64,000 nt of DNA, from the NCBI RefSeq assembly GCF_029945685.1, contig NZ_JAQSDA010000008.1:1-64000 (forward strand). Direction: 5' to 3'. Source of the stretch: Polaromonas sp. GTDB lineage: Bacteria > Pseudomonadota > Gammaproteobacteria > Burkholderiales > Burkholderiaceae_C. A program made the translations under genes and the position numbers. Shown here piece by piece: positions 27,665-37,124 of the stretch (positions within the stretch are counted from its first letter, which is position 1; every line of letters begins with the position of its first letter). The notes below the pieces were generated by a model. That model saw only the letters and a program-made list of their open reading frames with translations. It did no database searches and was not told the origin of the DNA.

Positions 27665-28285
27665 ATGCTCCAGGTTTCCAAAATCATGCCGCAGGGCGCT
27701 GGCCTGGCACCCGTGCTGCTCAAGCGCGCTGCCACGGTCGAACTCGACTGGGACATCCGCCAGAAAAGCCGCTTCGAGGCCACCGACTCGCTGGGCCGCC
27801 AGCTCGGCATTTTTCTGCCACGCGGCACGCTGGTGCGAGGTGCTGACGTACTGGTGGCCGAAGACGGCTCCATGATCAGGGTCATTGCTGCGCCGCAAAC
27901 CGTGCTGCGCGTCACCGCCTGTAACGCGCATGGCTCACCGTTCGACCTGGCCCGCGCGGCCTACCATCTCGGCAACCGGCATGTGCCGATTGAGCTCAAG
28001 CCGGACCACCTGAAGATCGAGCCCGACCATGTGCTGGCGGAGATGCTGCGCTCCATGCACCTGATCGTCAACGAAGTCAGCGAGTCCTTCGAACCGGAAG
28101 GTGGCGCCTACAGCGCGGGCGGCCACAGCCACGAGCACAGCCATGCGCATGCACCGGCTGCGGCGCCTGCGCCCCACGTGCACGGGCCCGACTGCAATCA
28201 CGGCCACGATCACGGACATGACCACGCGCACGAGGCGCCGCCGGTCGCGATCCAGATCCACCCCCACAAGCCGCACAGCCATTGA
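27665..28285 (+). CDS. ureE: Urease accessory protein UreE (nickel metallochaperone)
   Basis: A 206-residue nickel carrier that hands the metal to UreG. The N-terminal domain includes [27 protein letters not shown] and the C-terminal domain keeps the nickel-site region [29 protein letters not shown]. The tail is strikingly rich in His (blocks [19 protein letters not shown]), a metal store. It lies between ureC and ureF; its stop overlaps the ureF start codon (TTGA). Confidence 0.95.
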   Translation: MLQVSKIMPQGAGLAPVLLKRAATVELDWDIRQKSRFEATDSLGRQLGIFLPRGTLVRGADVLVAEDGSMIRVIAAPQTVLRVTACNAHGSPFDLARAAYHLGNRHVPIELKPDHLKIEPDHVLAEMLRSMHLIVNEVSESFEPEGGAYSAGGHSHEHSHAHAPAAAPAPHVHGPDCNHGHDHGHDHAHEAPPVAIQIHPHKPHSH

Positions 28286-28980
28286 GCGCCACGGCCCAGC
28301 CCCTGCCGGCCGCCAGCCTGCTGCAGCTGATCTGGCTGGCCTCCCCGGCCCTGCCCGTCGGCGGGTTTTCCTACTCCGAAGGGCTGGAAGCCGGCGTGGA
28401 CCGGGCGGGAGTAGCTACGGAAAGCATAGCGGCCGACTGGCTCAGCGACCAGATGCAGCTGAGCCTGGCGCGCGCCGACCTGGCGGTGATCGCACAGGCG
28501 ATTCCGGCCTGGCGCAGCGCCAAACTTGACAAGGTCAAAGCCCTCAACGACTGGATGCTGCAGACCCGCGAAACCAGCGAGCTGCGGGCGCAGACCGAAC
28601 AGATGGGCCGCTCGCTGCTCGACTGGCTGCGCAATCACCACAGCATTAGCGATGCAGCGATCGATGCTTGCGCGAAGTTGCCACCGACCTACCCCGTCAC
28701 CTTCGCACTGGCCGCCTCGCCACTGGCTGCCGGTGTGACCGATTGCCTGACCGCCTACGCGTTTGGCTGGGCCGAAAACATGATGCAGGCCGCGCTCAAA
28801 TCGGTGCCGCTGGGCCAGAGCGCCGGCCAGCGCATCCTGGCGCGGCTGGCTGCAGAAATTCCGGCAGCCATCACGACGGCGATGGCGCTGGAAGACCATG
28901 AACGCCAGGCCTTTTCGCCCATGCTGGCGATTCTTTCATCGCAACACGAAACCCAGTATTCCCGGCTTTTCCGCTCCTGA
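28282..28980 (+). CDS. ureF: Urease accessory protein UreF
   Basis: A 232-residue helical chaperone that with UreD and UreG activates urease. It shows the family start [24 protein letters not shown] and later LPTYP-like and [13 protein letters not shown] segments. It uses a TTG start overlapping the ureE stop, so it is translationally coupled. Codons 43-49 (Val-Ala-Thr-Glu-Ser-Ile-Ala-Ala) are encoded by GCTACGGAAAGCATAGC, which matches hairpin 1 of the two-hairpin repeat in the same reading frame; this may be a decayed copy or chance. Confidence 0.95.
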   Translation: MSATAQPLPAASLLQLIWLASPALPVGGFSYSEGLEAGVDRAGVATESIAADWLSDQMQLSLARADLAVIAQAIPAWRSAKLDKVKALNDWMLQTRETSELRAQTEQMGRSLLDWLRNHHSISDAAIDACAKLPPTYPVTFALAASPLAAGVTDCLTAYAFGWAENMMQAALKSVPLGQSAGQRILARLAAEIPAAITTAMALEDHERQAFSPMLAILSSQHETQYSRLFRS

Positions 28981-29010
28981 GCGCGAAGTCACCATTCCGA
29001 GGCACTTCCG

Positions 29011-29667
<657 letters not shown>

Positions 29668-29689
29668 ACCTGAGCCGGGGTGCCCGCCT

Positions 29690-30223
29690 CTAGAGTTCGC
29701 CTGCGTCCTTGAGAACGCGCGCCTTGTAAATCAGACGCACGCTGGTTCGGCCCGCAGAACCGGATTGCAGGGCCAGAATGTCCACGCCGTCGTGCACCCA
29801 GGAGGCGCTTCCCGCCTCCACGCTGGACAAAGCGCCGTGCAGCGGCAGTTCGGGCCCATACTGAGCCTGCAGCGAGGCCACCAGATGCGCGAAAGCCTCG
29901 CCGGAGGTTGAGGACGTGCCGGGTTGCAGCAGCAGTTCCACGCGCTGCAGCGCCGGCCCGGCAAAAAAGAAGGTCTCGTCGAAAGCCAGACCCGCCTGCT
30001 GGACACCATCAACCCTCCAGCGCCCGACAGCACCAGCGACGGACTGCGGCCGAGGAACCGGATGAAGGCCCGGTACAGCTTCGCGCAACTCGGAAACGGT
30101 CACGCCCAGGTGCACCCCGGGCGGAATCAGCGGCTGTGCGAGCGGCTGTGCGGCTGCAGGGCCGGCCCAAACAGCCAGCAACAAGCTGACGAGAGCGGGC
30201 CAACAACGAAAGGGGGAAATCAT
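29690..30223 (-). CDS. Exported protein of unknown function
   Basis: A 177-residue protein from the ATG at 30223; the frame is open further upstream but overlaps the tRNA-Ser gene. Residues 1-25 are a signal peptide (FRCWPALVSLLLAVWAGPAAA). The mature protein has a HLGVTVSELREAVPGL segment, which resembles small periplasmic proteins that carry a SmpA/BamE-like or MlaA-like strand pattern, but I cannot assign a family. It converges with ureG and lies beside tRNA-Ser. Confidence 0.6.
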   Translation of the reverse strand: MISPFRCWPALVSLLLAVWAGPAAAQPLAQPLIPPGVHLGVTVSELREAVPGLHPVPRPQSVAGAVGRWRVDGVQQAGLAFDETFFFAGPALQRVELLLQPGTSSTSGEAFAHLVASLQAQYGPELPLHGALSSVEAGSASWVHDGVDILALQSGSAGRTSVRLIYKARVLKDAGEL

Positions 30224-30260
30224 GGGAGTAGATTGAGCTACGGGCCGGTGACGGACCGTC

Positions 30261-30348
30261 TGGCGGAAGCGGTGAGATTCGAACTCACGAAAGGTTTCCC
30301 TTTGCCGGTTTTCAAGACCGGTGCAATCGACCACTCTGCCACGCTTCC
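30261..30348 (-). tRNA. tRNA-Ser (UGA)
   Basis: An 88-base minus-strand gene with encoded CCA. The acceptor GGAAGCG pairs with CGCTTCC, the anticodon arm CCGGT-CTTGAAA-ACCGG holds anticodon TGA, and a long variable arm (AAAGGGAAACCTTT) marks a type II tRNA. The T arm loop is TTCGAAT. Confidence 0.97.
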
Positions 30349-30596
30349 AGGAGGGGTAGTTTAACCGCTAACAGGCGAACCGACTCCAGGCCGCCTGGCT
30401 TGACACGCCGCGTGGAAGGGATCGGCGAGACCGTGGTGAAGGCCGCGGATCACAAGAACATCCGGCGCCGTTTTCCTGGTGCACCCCACCCCTGCGATAT
30501 TCCCGGCAGCAGACGGTTTACTGCCGCCGGCCGGCGCAGTACCATTTGTGCTGCATGCCACCCCGCGCATGTCCATCGGCTTCCAGGGAGTCAGCC

Positions 30597-31073
30597 ATGA
30601 ACCGTCTCGTCAAACATCTGGTTTTCGCGTTGCTGTCTGTCTGCTCAGCGGCCTTTGCCGCGGGCGACGTGAGCAGTTCGGCGGACGCCGGCGCTTCTGC
30701 CGACCCTGTGCTGGCAGCCACCCAGGCAGCGTTTGCGAAGAAGGACTGGGCCGCCGCCCAGAGCGGCTTGCAGAAAGCGCTGGCGGGCTCGCCGCAAAAT
30801 GCCGACTATCACAACCTCTACGCCTATTCGATCCGCAAGGGCGCGAATCCGGACATGGCGCTGGTGTTCAAGCACTATGGGGAAGCCCTGCGGCTCAACC
30901 CGAAACACCGCGGCGCGCATGAGTATGTGGGCGAGGCCTACCTGATGGTGGGGGACCTGGCCAAGGCCAGGCAGCATCTGGCCGCGCTCGACAAGCTGTG
31001 CTTCATGCCCTGCGAAGAGTACACCGACCTGAAGAAGGCGATTGCCGCCTACGAGGCCAGACGCAAGCCCTGA
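30597..31073 (+). CDS. Secreted TPR-repeat protein
   Basis: A 158-residue protein with a signal peptide (RLVKHLVFALLSVCSAAFA) and GGAG upstream of the ATG. Residues 40-150 form about three tetratricopeptide-like helical pairs, for example WAAAQSGLQKALAGSPQNAD, ALVFKHYGEALRLNPKHRGA and HEYVGEAYLMVGDLAKARQ. Two cysteines (LCFMPCEEY) may form a disulfide. It probably acts as a periplasmic scaffold. No neighbour explains its partner. Confidence 0.75.
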   Translation: MNRLVKHLVFALLSVCSAAFAAGDVSSSADAGASADPVLAATQAAFAKKDWAAAQSGLQKALAGSPQNADYHNLYAYSIRKGANPDMALVFKHYGEALRLNPKHRGAHEYVGEAYLMVGDLAKARQHLAALDKLCFMPCEEYTDLKKAIAAYEARRKP

Positions 31074-31149
31074 CCGGCCGGCCCCGCCCATGAGCGGGGA
31101 AGATCGCCTGCAGCGTTGGGAGGCGCCCCTGCCACCCTCGAATACCGAA

Positions 31150-32028
31150 CTATCTCGCGCCGGCGTTACCTGCCGGAGCAACCCCGGCGGAGGCTTGCTT
31201 GCGCGAGGACTCCTGCACATCGTAAGAGCCGAAGACCTCACGGGCCGAGCGCGTTTCCGGGAGGATATAGACGATGCCATTTGTTCCGGTAAACGACGGA
31301 CTCACCACGTTTTCATAGAACTTGACCGGCACATTGATGCAGCCAAAGGAAATGCGGTTGTCCAGTGGACTCGGTGTGGCCAGGCGCTCTGCCCGTCGCT
31401 CCTTGGGCTGCCCCGTCACGACCCGGTGCAGCGAAAGGGCAGAGTCATAATCCACCCACAGAACCTCCTGGCCGTGGATATCCCGGTCCAGTGAAGCCAC
31501 AAAACGACCGGCAGGCGTGGTGCGCTCAGACGGAAGAATGCTCGACAGCTTGCGCTGACCAATTCCGGGAACGGTGTCATCGCCCACGGCCAGGCCCAGC
31601 AGCGCAGCAGACGCGCCTCGAAGCTGTCCCTGGGCATTGAACATATACACGCGGGCCTGTGCCTTGTCGATGATCATGAAGGGCAAATTGCCGTTGTTGG
31701 CCGAGTCAACCACCCAGTCGGCCAATTTCCTGGACTCCGGCGAAGACGCTTCCTGGCCAAAGTTGGCCAGCCTGACAAGCTGAACCGGCGCGGCCTGCGG
31801 GTCGGCAGATGCCGAGGCGCTGGCGTTATCACGCGAAGTTATGGCAGGTTCTGGCGTGCCTGAAGGTGGGGAGTTCGGTGCGGCGGCGGCTGGAAGTATC
31901 ACTGCAGTGAGCGCAACTGCTCCCGGCAGGACACATCGGGCCAGAAAGAGGAAGACAGAGCGGGTGAAACTGGTCTGCGGCAGACCACCCCCAAGCCGGC
32001 GTTCATTATTTTTTATCTGAGTTGGCAT
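31150..32028 (-). CDS. L,D-transpeptidase family protein
   Basis: A 292-residue exported enzyme of the YkuD fold, which cross-links peptidoglycan or attaches proteins to it. I use the ATG at 32028 because AGGA lies eight bases upstream. A basic start and a hydrophobic span (LARCVLPGAVALTAVILPAAA) act as signal. A Ser/Ala linker (residues 45-85) precedes the catalytic domain: LPFMIIDKAQARVYMFNAQG, then SLHRVVTGQ and the catalytic Cys in SPLDNRISFGCINVPVKFYE. The conserved His of the usual HG motif appears as HRV. It stands alone. Confidence 0.8.
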   Translation of the reverse strand: MPTQIKNNERRLGGGLPQTSFTRSVFLFLARCVLPGAVALTAVILPAAAAPNSPPSGTPEPAITSRDNASASASADPQAAPVQLVRLANFGQEASSPESRKLADWVVDSANNGNLPFMIIDKAQARVYMFNAQGQLRGASAALLGLAVGDDTVPGIGQRKLSSILPSERTTPAGRFVASLDRDIHGQEVLWVDYDSALSLHRVVTGQPKERRAERLATPSPLDNRISFGCINVPVKFYENVVSPSFTGTNGIVYILPETRSAREVFGSYDVQESSRKQASAGVAPAGNAGAR

Positions 32029-32301
32029 GGTGTTGATCCTGAGCGCGAGACGATAACCTGTCAAGGCAGGCTGAGTCGTCACATTATGCAGGCTTGACCG
32101 TGACACGGCAGGGCATATTCACGGCAAATCTCTGTCTCGCCATTCCTTGACAGGGAACCCGACACAACCACAGGGGAAGTTCTCGTTCGTTTTGTCCCTT
32201 TGCCGATGGCTGAATGAGCGAGTCATCCTCCAGCATCAGGTCAAGCGACGGGGGTCACGGAAGCATGTACTTCTACTTCTGCAACCCCCTCCAAGACCTA
32301 C

Positions 32302-33156
32302 TTAGTTACGGCCCTGTTTGGCGGGACGTGCTGGTGGCTCGTACGCGGGCGTTGGCGCGGCGGCGGGTGCGACCACGGGCGCAGGAGGCGCGACGTACAC
32401 CGGTGCAGGGGCAGGCGCCGGAGCGACATAGGCCGGTGGCACGTAGGCTTGCGCAACAGGCGTCTGGGCTTTGGGGCCAAAACGGTAGACCAGGCCAAGG
32501 GATGCCATATCGATGTGGCCGCGGTTGCGGACCGGGTCCTCGATGCGGTAGCGTTCCAGTTCGCCACGCAAAGCCAGCGCTTCGGTGATGGCGTATTGCA
32601 TGCCCACGCCGACCTTGAGGTTGGTTTTGTTGCTACGCGTGCTGGAGGGGTTCACAGGGACGGAGCCGGTGCTGTTGAAGCTGGCCCGGCTTTGTGCGTA
32701 AGCCGCACCAACGCGACCGAACACCGAGAAGCGATCAGACAAAGGCAACATGCCCACCAGATCCAGGTTCAGACCACGAACGCGAGTTTCACCGTTGAAG
32801 GTGCCGGGTGCGTTACCGACAATTTGGTTGGCGTTAACCGTGTAGCTGGACTTGCCCAGATCAAAATAACCACCTTCCACCGCAAAATTTCGGTTGAGCT
32901 GGTAGCCGCCGAACAGTTTGTAGCCCGTGCCGCTGTTGTCCTCAGTCGCGGTACCGACCCTCAAACCCTGACCGACCAGCGTCCGGTTGATGGAGTCGTT
33001 GTTGAAGTCGGCGCGGGTACGACCGATGTTGCCGCCAATATACGGACCGGTGGTCTCGTCTTGCGCAAAGGCGCCGGAGCTGGAAACAGTTGCCAGTACC
33101 GCCAGAGCGATAAGACCCAGTCCGCGCCGGGCTGCCGGGAATTTTGATGCTGTCAT
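32302..33156 (-). CDS. OmpA-like outer membrane beta-barrel protein with Pro/Ala tail
   Basis: A 284-residue protein with a signal peptide (GLIALAVLATVSSSGAFA). Residues 30-235 form an eight-stranded OmpA-type barrel: PYIGGNIGRTRADF, YKLFGGYQLNRNFAVEGGYF, LSDRFSVFGRVGAAYAQS, LKVGVGMQYAITEALALRGE, and a last strand ending DMASLGLVYRFG. Instead of the peptidoglycan-binding OmpA domain, it ends in a Pro/Ala/Val-rich tail of about 45 residues (repeats of PAPAP and YVAPP). It is probably surface-exposed or periplasm-spanning; function unknown. Confidence 0.8.
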   Translation of the reverse strand: MTASKFPAARRGLGLIALAVLATVSSSGAFAQDETTGPYIGGNIGRTRADFNNDSINRTLVGQGLRVGTATEDNSGTGYKLFGGYQLNRNFAVEGGYFDLGKSSYTVNANQIVGNAPGTFNGETRVRGLNLDLVGMLPLSDRFSVFGRVGAAYAQSRASFNSTGSVPVNPSSTRSNKTNLKVGVGMQYAITEALALRGELERYRIEDPVRNRGHIDMASLGLVYRFGPKAQTPVAQAYVPPAYVAPAPAPAPVYVAPPAPVVAPAAAPTPAYEPPARPAKQGRN

Positions 33157-33462
33157 GATGTTTGTCCTAAGGGTTGAGACAGTTGATAAAAAAGCCGCTG
33201 ATTCATTGCTGGCCTGGCTCGTATTGACAAATTCGAGTCACACCAAGAGTGAAATCACCCGCTAATGTGGGCGGGCATGTGTCGTCCGTTTGTAGGAAGA
33301 TGGCAGCAATCACCGTCATTTCGCAAAAAAGCAACACTGCGAATTCGCGAGGGGATGCTTGGGCCGGGTCATGGGGGTGCGTATCCCGGGTCCTGCGATG
33401 CCCAACCTGAGAGAGACTGCTTGGGCCAAAAGCCGGCCGCTGCCCCAAAGCGAACAGCCGGT
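33157..33462. other. Intergenic region, no gene found
   Basis: These 306 bases lie between the start of the OmpA-like gene and the end of hemW. They should hold the promoter of the OmpA-like gene. A short dyad (CCCGC-TAATGT-GGGCGGG) is present near 33258-33275. I see no repeat copy and no convincing small gene. Confidence 0.3.
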
Positions 33463-34713
33463 TTATGACTGTGCAGGATCCAGAAACAGCGTCTGCAAAT
33501 CGTTCAGGAAGTCAAAGCCGCGCTCGGTTGGCTTGACGCGCGCAAAGTCCCGCTCGATCAGGCCCTTGCGTTCGGCCTCATCCAGCCCGGCCTGGATCGC
33601 CGTCAACGGCAAGCCGGTTTTTTCGGCAAAGTCCTGCAGCTTGAAGCCCTCCCGCAGGCGCAGGGCGTTGAGCATGAACTCGAACGGCAAATCGGCACGG
33701 CTGACCTCGTTGTCCTGCGCCACCGGCGTGCCGGCGAGCGCCTTGTCCATGTAAAGCCTGGGTTCGCGAAAACGCACCTGGCGTACCACGCGGTGCGCAA
33801 AACTGAGCTTGCTGTGGGCGCCGGCGCCTATGCCCAGGTAGTCGCCGAACTTCCAGTAGTTCAGGTTGTGCAGGCAGCGGTGGCCGGGCCGGGCATAGGC
33901 CGACACCTCATACCGGTCCATGCCGGCTGCGGCGGTCAGTTCGGTGATGCGGTCCAGCATGGCGTAGGCGTCGTCTTCTTCCGGCAGCACAGGCGGATGT
34001 TTGGCGAAGAAGGTGTTGGGTTCGACCGTCAGGTGGTAGATCGAAATATGCGGCGGCGCAAACGCCAGCGCCTGCAGCATGTCGCGCTCCAGCCCATCCA
34101 GCGTCTGGCCCGGCAAGGCGTACATGATGTCCAGGTTGAAGGTGTCGAAAGCCTGCGCGGCTTCCTCGACCGCGGCCAGCGCCTGGGCGCGGTCGTGCAC
34201 GCGGCCCAGGGCTTTCAGGTGCCCGTCGTCAAAGCTTTGCACGCCTATCGACAGCCGTGTGACACCGGCGCTGCGAAAGGCCTTGAAGCGGTGTTTTTCA
34301 AAGGTGCCGGGGTTGGCTTCCAGCGTGATTTCGCAGTCGGGCTCCAGCCGCAGCCGCGCGCGGATGTCAGCCAGCAGGCGGTCGATGGCCTGCGGCGAAA
34401 ACAGGCTGGGCGTGCCGCCGCCAATGAAGATGCTGTGCACCGTGCGGCCCCAGATCAGCGGCAGCGAGGCTTCGAGGTCGGCCATCAGCGCGCCCAGGTA
34501 ACGCTGCTCGGGCAACTCGCCGGAAACTTCATGCGAGTTGAAATCGCAGTAAGGGCACTTCTTGAGGCACCAGGGCAGGTGCACATACAGCGACAGCGGC
34601 GGCAATGCAGACAGCTGCAGCGTGCCTTCCCGCATGTAGTGCTGGATGTCCTTGAGCCCCGCCCCGGCTTCCTCCCCGGGCGACGCGCTGACGACGGGAA
34701 TGGGAAAAGTCAT
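33463..34713 (-). CDS. hemW: Heme chaperone HemW (radical SAM)
   Basis: A 416-residue radical SAM protein of the HemW/HemN-like group. The cluster motif is WCLKKCPYCDFNSH (Cys-x3-Cys-x2-Cys), followed by SIFIGGGTPSLFSPQAI and the conserved FNLDIMYALPGQT. HemW binds heme and delivers it to respiratory enzymes; it was formerly misnamed coproporphyrinogen oxidase. The first 30 residues are a nonconserved extension before LSLYVHLPWC. It is 22 bases downstream of rdgB on the same strand, in the order rph-rdgB-hemW that is common in proteobacteria. Confidence 0.93.
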   Translation of the reverse strand: MTFPIPVVSASPGEEAGAGLKDIQHYMREGTLQLSALPPLSLYVHLPWCLKKCPYCDFNSHEVSGELPEQRYLGALMADLEASLPLIWGRTVHSIFIGGGTPSLFSPQAIDRLLADIRARLRLEPDCEITLEANPGTFEKHRFKAFRSAGVTRLSIGVQSFDDGHLKALGRVHDRAQALAAVEEAAQAFDTFNLDIMYALPGQTLDGLERDMLQALAFAPPHISIYHLTVEPNTFFAKHPPVLPEEDDAYAMLDRITELTAAAGMDRYEVSAYARPGHRCLHNLNYWKFGDYLGIGAGAHSKLSFAHRVVRQVRFREPRLYMDKALAGTPVAQDNEVSRADLPFEFMLNALRLREGFKLQDFAEKTGLPLTAIQAGLDEAERKGLIERDFARVKPTERGFDFLNDLQTLFLDPAQS

Positions 34714-34735
34714 GGGACTACGAACACGAAAGCGC

Positions 34736-35335
34736 TCACAGCCAGCGCTCGCGCATCAGGTCCATCATCTGGCGCGCCGCCATGCCGCGGTGGCTGTGGG
34801 CGTTTTTCACCTCGACCGGCAATTGCGCAAAGGTCTTGCCGAAGGCCGGGATGTACATCACCGGGTCAAAACCAAAGCCGTTGCTGCCCACCGGCTCGCG
34901 CGCGATCTCGCCGCTGACACGGCCCATCGCAATCAGCGGCTCGGGGTCGTCGGCTGAACGCACGGCGACCAGGGTGCTGACAAGCGCGGCGCGGCGCTGT
35001 TCCAAGCCGGCCATCTGTTCGAGCAGGGCGCGCACATTGTTGTCGTCGCCCTTGTCGTAGCCAAACTGCGTGGCGTAAAAGGCCGTGTCCACACCCGGCA
35101 GCCCGCCGAAGGCATCAACACACAGGCCGGCGTCGTCGGCCAGCGCCGGCAGGCCACTGAGCCGTGATGCATGACGCGCCTTGGCCAGGGCGTTTTCGAC
35201 AAAAGTCCGAAAGGGTTCCTCGGCCTCCGGGATGCCCAGGTCGGACTGTTTCACCAGCGTCACGTCCAGCGGTGCCAGCATGGCCTGCAGTTCAGCGAGT
35301 TTTCCGGGGTTGTTCGATGCGAGTACGATTTTCAT
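34736..35335 (-). CDS. rdgB: Non-canonical purine NTP pyrophosphatase (RdgB/HAM1)
   Basis: A 199-residue house-cleaning enzyme that hydrolyses ITP, dITP and XTP. It begins MKIVLASNNPGKLAELQAML and keeps the substrate-binding FVENALAKARHAS, ALADDAGLCVDAFGGLPGV and GNGFGFDPVM-like (GSNGFGFDPVMYIP) motifs, and ends with the SHRGMAARQM helix. The ATG at 35335 lies at the end of a two-hairpin repeat copy that makes up the whole rph-rdgB gap, and no ribosome site is evident there. Expression may rely on readthrough from rph. Confidence 0.94.
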   Translation of the reverse strand: MKIVLASNNPGKLAELQAMLAPLDVTLVKQSDLGIPEAEEPFRTFVENALAKARHASRLSGLPALADDAGLCVDAFGGLPGVDTAFYATQFGYDKGDDNNVRALLEQMAGLEQRRAALVSTLVAVRSADDPEPLIAMGRVSGEIAREPVGSNGFGFDPVMYIPAFGKTFAQLPVEVKNAHSHRGMAARQMMDLMRERWL

Positions 35336-35390
35336 AATTAAAATAAGGCTGTAGCCCAATCGGGACGTGCGCAAGCAGCTATTAATTCAG
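35333..35390 (-). repeat. Two-hairpin repeat forming the rph-rdgB junction
   Basis: On the minus strand it reads CTGAATTAATAGC, TGCTTGCGCACGTCCCGATT, GGGCTACAGCC and TTATTTTAATTATGAAAA. It includes the rph stop codon (TAA, 35382-35384) at one end and the rdgB start codon (35333-35335) at the other, so the entire spacer between the two genes is one repeat copy. Confidence 0.75.
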
Positions 35391-36110
35391 GAGCGACTGC
35401 TCCTGCAGCGTGACCAGCTCGCTGATGCCTTTTTCAGCCAGCAGCAGCAACGCATCCATCTCCTTGCGCGAGAAGGCCGCGCCTTCCGCTGTGCCCTGCA
35501 CCTCGACGTAATGGCCGGCGCCGGTCATCACCACGTTCATGTCGGTGTCGCAACTGACGTCTTCAATGTATTCGAGGTCGAGCAAGGGCGTGCCCTGCAC
35601 GATGCCGACGGAGATGGCGGCCACGTGCCCGATGATCGGTGTTTCCTTGAGTTTGCCTTCAGCCAGCAATTTGTTCACCGCGTCCTGCGCAGCAACGAAG
35701 GCGCCGGTGATGCTGGCCGTGCGTGTGCCGCCGTCTGCCTGGATCACATCGCAGTCGAGATGAATGGTGCGTTCACCGAGTTTTTTCAGGTCAAACACCG
35801 CACGCATCGAGCGCCCGATCAGGCGCTGGATCTCCTGCGTGCGCCCGCTCTGCTTGCCGCGCGCGGCCTCGCGGTCGCTGCGGGTGTGGGTGGCACGCGG
35901 CAGCATGCCGTATTCAGCGGTGACCCAGCCCTCGCCACTGCCCTTTTTGTGGCCCGGCACTTTCTCCTCGACCGAGGCGGTGCAGAGCACCCGCGTCGCG
36001 CCAAACTCGATCAGGACCGAACCTTCCGCATAGGCGGTGTAGGCCCGGGTGATGCGCACCGGGCGCAACTGGTCAGCGGCACGGGCGTTGCTTCGTGAAA
36101 ATGAACTCAT
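35382..36110 (-). CDS. rph: Ribonuclease PH
   Basis: A 242-residue phosphorolytic 3'-5' exoribonuclease that trims tRNA ends. Family features are [12 protein letters not shown] at the start, the phosphate-binding region with [20 protein letters not shown], and [20 protein letters not shown]. The last residues (QEQSLLN) are set by the repeat that begins at its stop. It is the first gene of the rph-rdgB-hemW unit; about 110 bases separate it from the PP2C gene upstream on the same strand. Confidence 0.95.
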   Translation of the reverse strand: MSSFSRSNARAADQLRPVRITRAYTAYAEGSVLIEFGATRVLCTASVEEKVPGHKKGSGEGWVTAEYGMLPRATHTRSDREAARGKQSGRTQEIQRLIGRSMRAVFDLKKLGERTIHLDCDVIQADGGTRTASITGAFVAAQDAVNKLLAEGKLKETPIIGHVAAISVGIVQGTPLLDLEYIEDVSCDTDMNVVMTGAGHYVEVQGTAEGAAFSRKEMDALLLLAEKGISELVTLQEQSLLN

Positions 36111-36221
36111 GGTCAGGGCTTTCTGGCGTCGCTGCGCCCGGGGGAAACAGGAAAAAAAGAATAGGGAAGTCAGGCCAAAGGCAGCACCTGCGCGAAGGCG
36201 GCCAAGCTGCCTGAAGGAAAC

Positions 36222-37124
36222 TCAGGCCTTTTTTGCCGCCGAGCGGCGGATCGCCTCGTTGATTTCAGCGATGGAACGTTCGATCGCCGCATCGTCAAGG
36301 TCTTCGACGCTGGAGTCGAGCACGCCGGCTTGAATGGTCGATGCAAACACGCCGTCCATGATGCTGTCGGTCGAAATGCCGCGCGTCGATTCAAAAGCGT
36401 CGGGGGTTTCCCATTCCATCGCCAGCACGGTGACGTTGTCGCTGTGCTCGCCGCCATTACGCAGCGCGTGTTCGACCATGTCGGGCACGGCCTCGGACAC
36501 GCTGTTGCCAGCCATATGGCGGACAATTTCAGCGTCGGTCAGTGTGCCCCACAGCCCGTCGGAGCACAGCATCAGCTTGTCGCCCTGCTGCAGGACCACC
36601 GGGCCGGCGATGTCGAACACCGGCTTGGACGGGGAGCCCAGGCAGGTGAACAGGATGTTGCGGTTCAGGCGCTCGAGTTTGATGATGCCGGCGTTTTGCT
36701 GCTCCAGGTAGGAGTGGTCACGCGTGCGGGTCAGCAGCTCGCCGTCTCGCACCACGTAGAGCCGCGAGTCACCGCAATGGACCCAGGTCGCGCCCGATCC
36801 CTGCAAAATGGCTGCCACCACCGTGGTGCGAGGCGTGTCGAGCATGCCTTTTTCGCTGGCATAACGGATGATCTGGTGGTGCGCCGCCATCAGGGCCGAC
36901 GACAGGAATTCGGTGGTGTCCCTGACCAGCGGCCGGGCTTCCTTCTGATACAGCGCGGAAATGGTCTGCAGCGCCAGCTGGGCCGCGACCTCGCCTTCGG
37001 GGTGGCCGCCCATGCCGTCGGCCAGCACAAACAGGCCCGACTCGCGCGTGTAGCAATACCCCATGCGGTCTTCGTTTTTCTCGCGACCACCCTTGCGACT
37101 GACCTGAAATACCGAGAATTTCAT
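36222..37124 (-). CDS. PP2C-family protein phosphatase
   Basis: A 300-residue Ser/Thr phosphatase with two metal ions. The PP2C motifs are REKNEDRMGY, LFVLADGMGGHPEGE, WVHCGDSRLYVVRDG, LMLCSDGLWGTL and HSDNVTVLAMEW. A C-terminal tail of about 55 residues (DAFESTRGISTDS onward), acidic then basic, has no family counterpart I know. Its start overlaps the kinase stop by four bases (ATGA), so kinase and phosphatase are made together and probably act on the same substrate. Confidence 0.92.
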   Translation of the reverse strand: MKFSVFQVSRKGGREKNEDRMGYCYTRESGLFVLADGMGGHPEGEVAAQLALQTISALYQKEARPLVRDTTEFLSSALMAAHHQIIRYASEKGMLDTPRTTVVAAILQGSGATWVHCGDSRLYVVRDGELLTRTRDHSYLEQQNAGIIKLERLNRNILFTCLGSPSKPVFDIAGPVVLQQGDKLMLCSDGLWGTLTDAEIVRHMAGNSVSEAVPDMVEHALRNGGEHSDNVTVLAMEWETPDAFESTRGISTDSIMDGVFASTIQAGVLDSSVEDLDDAAIERSIAEINEAIRRSAAKKA

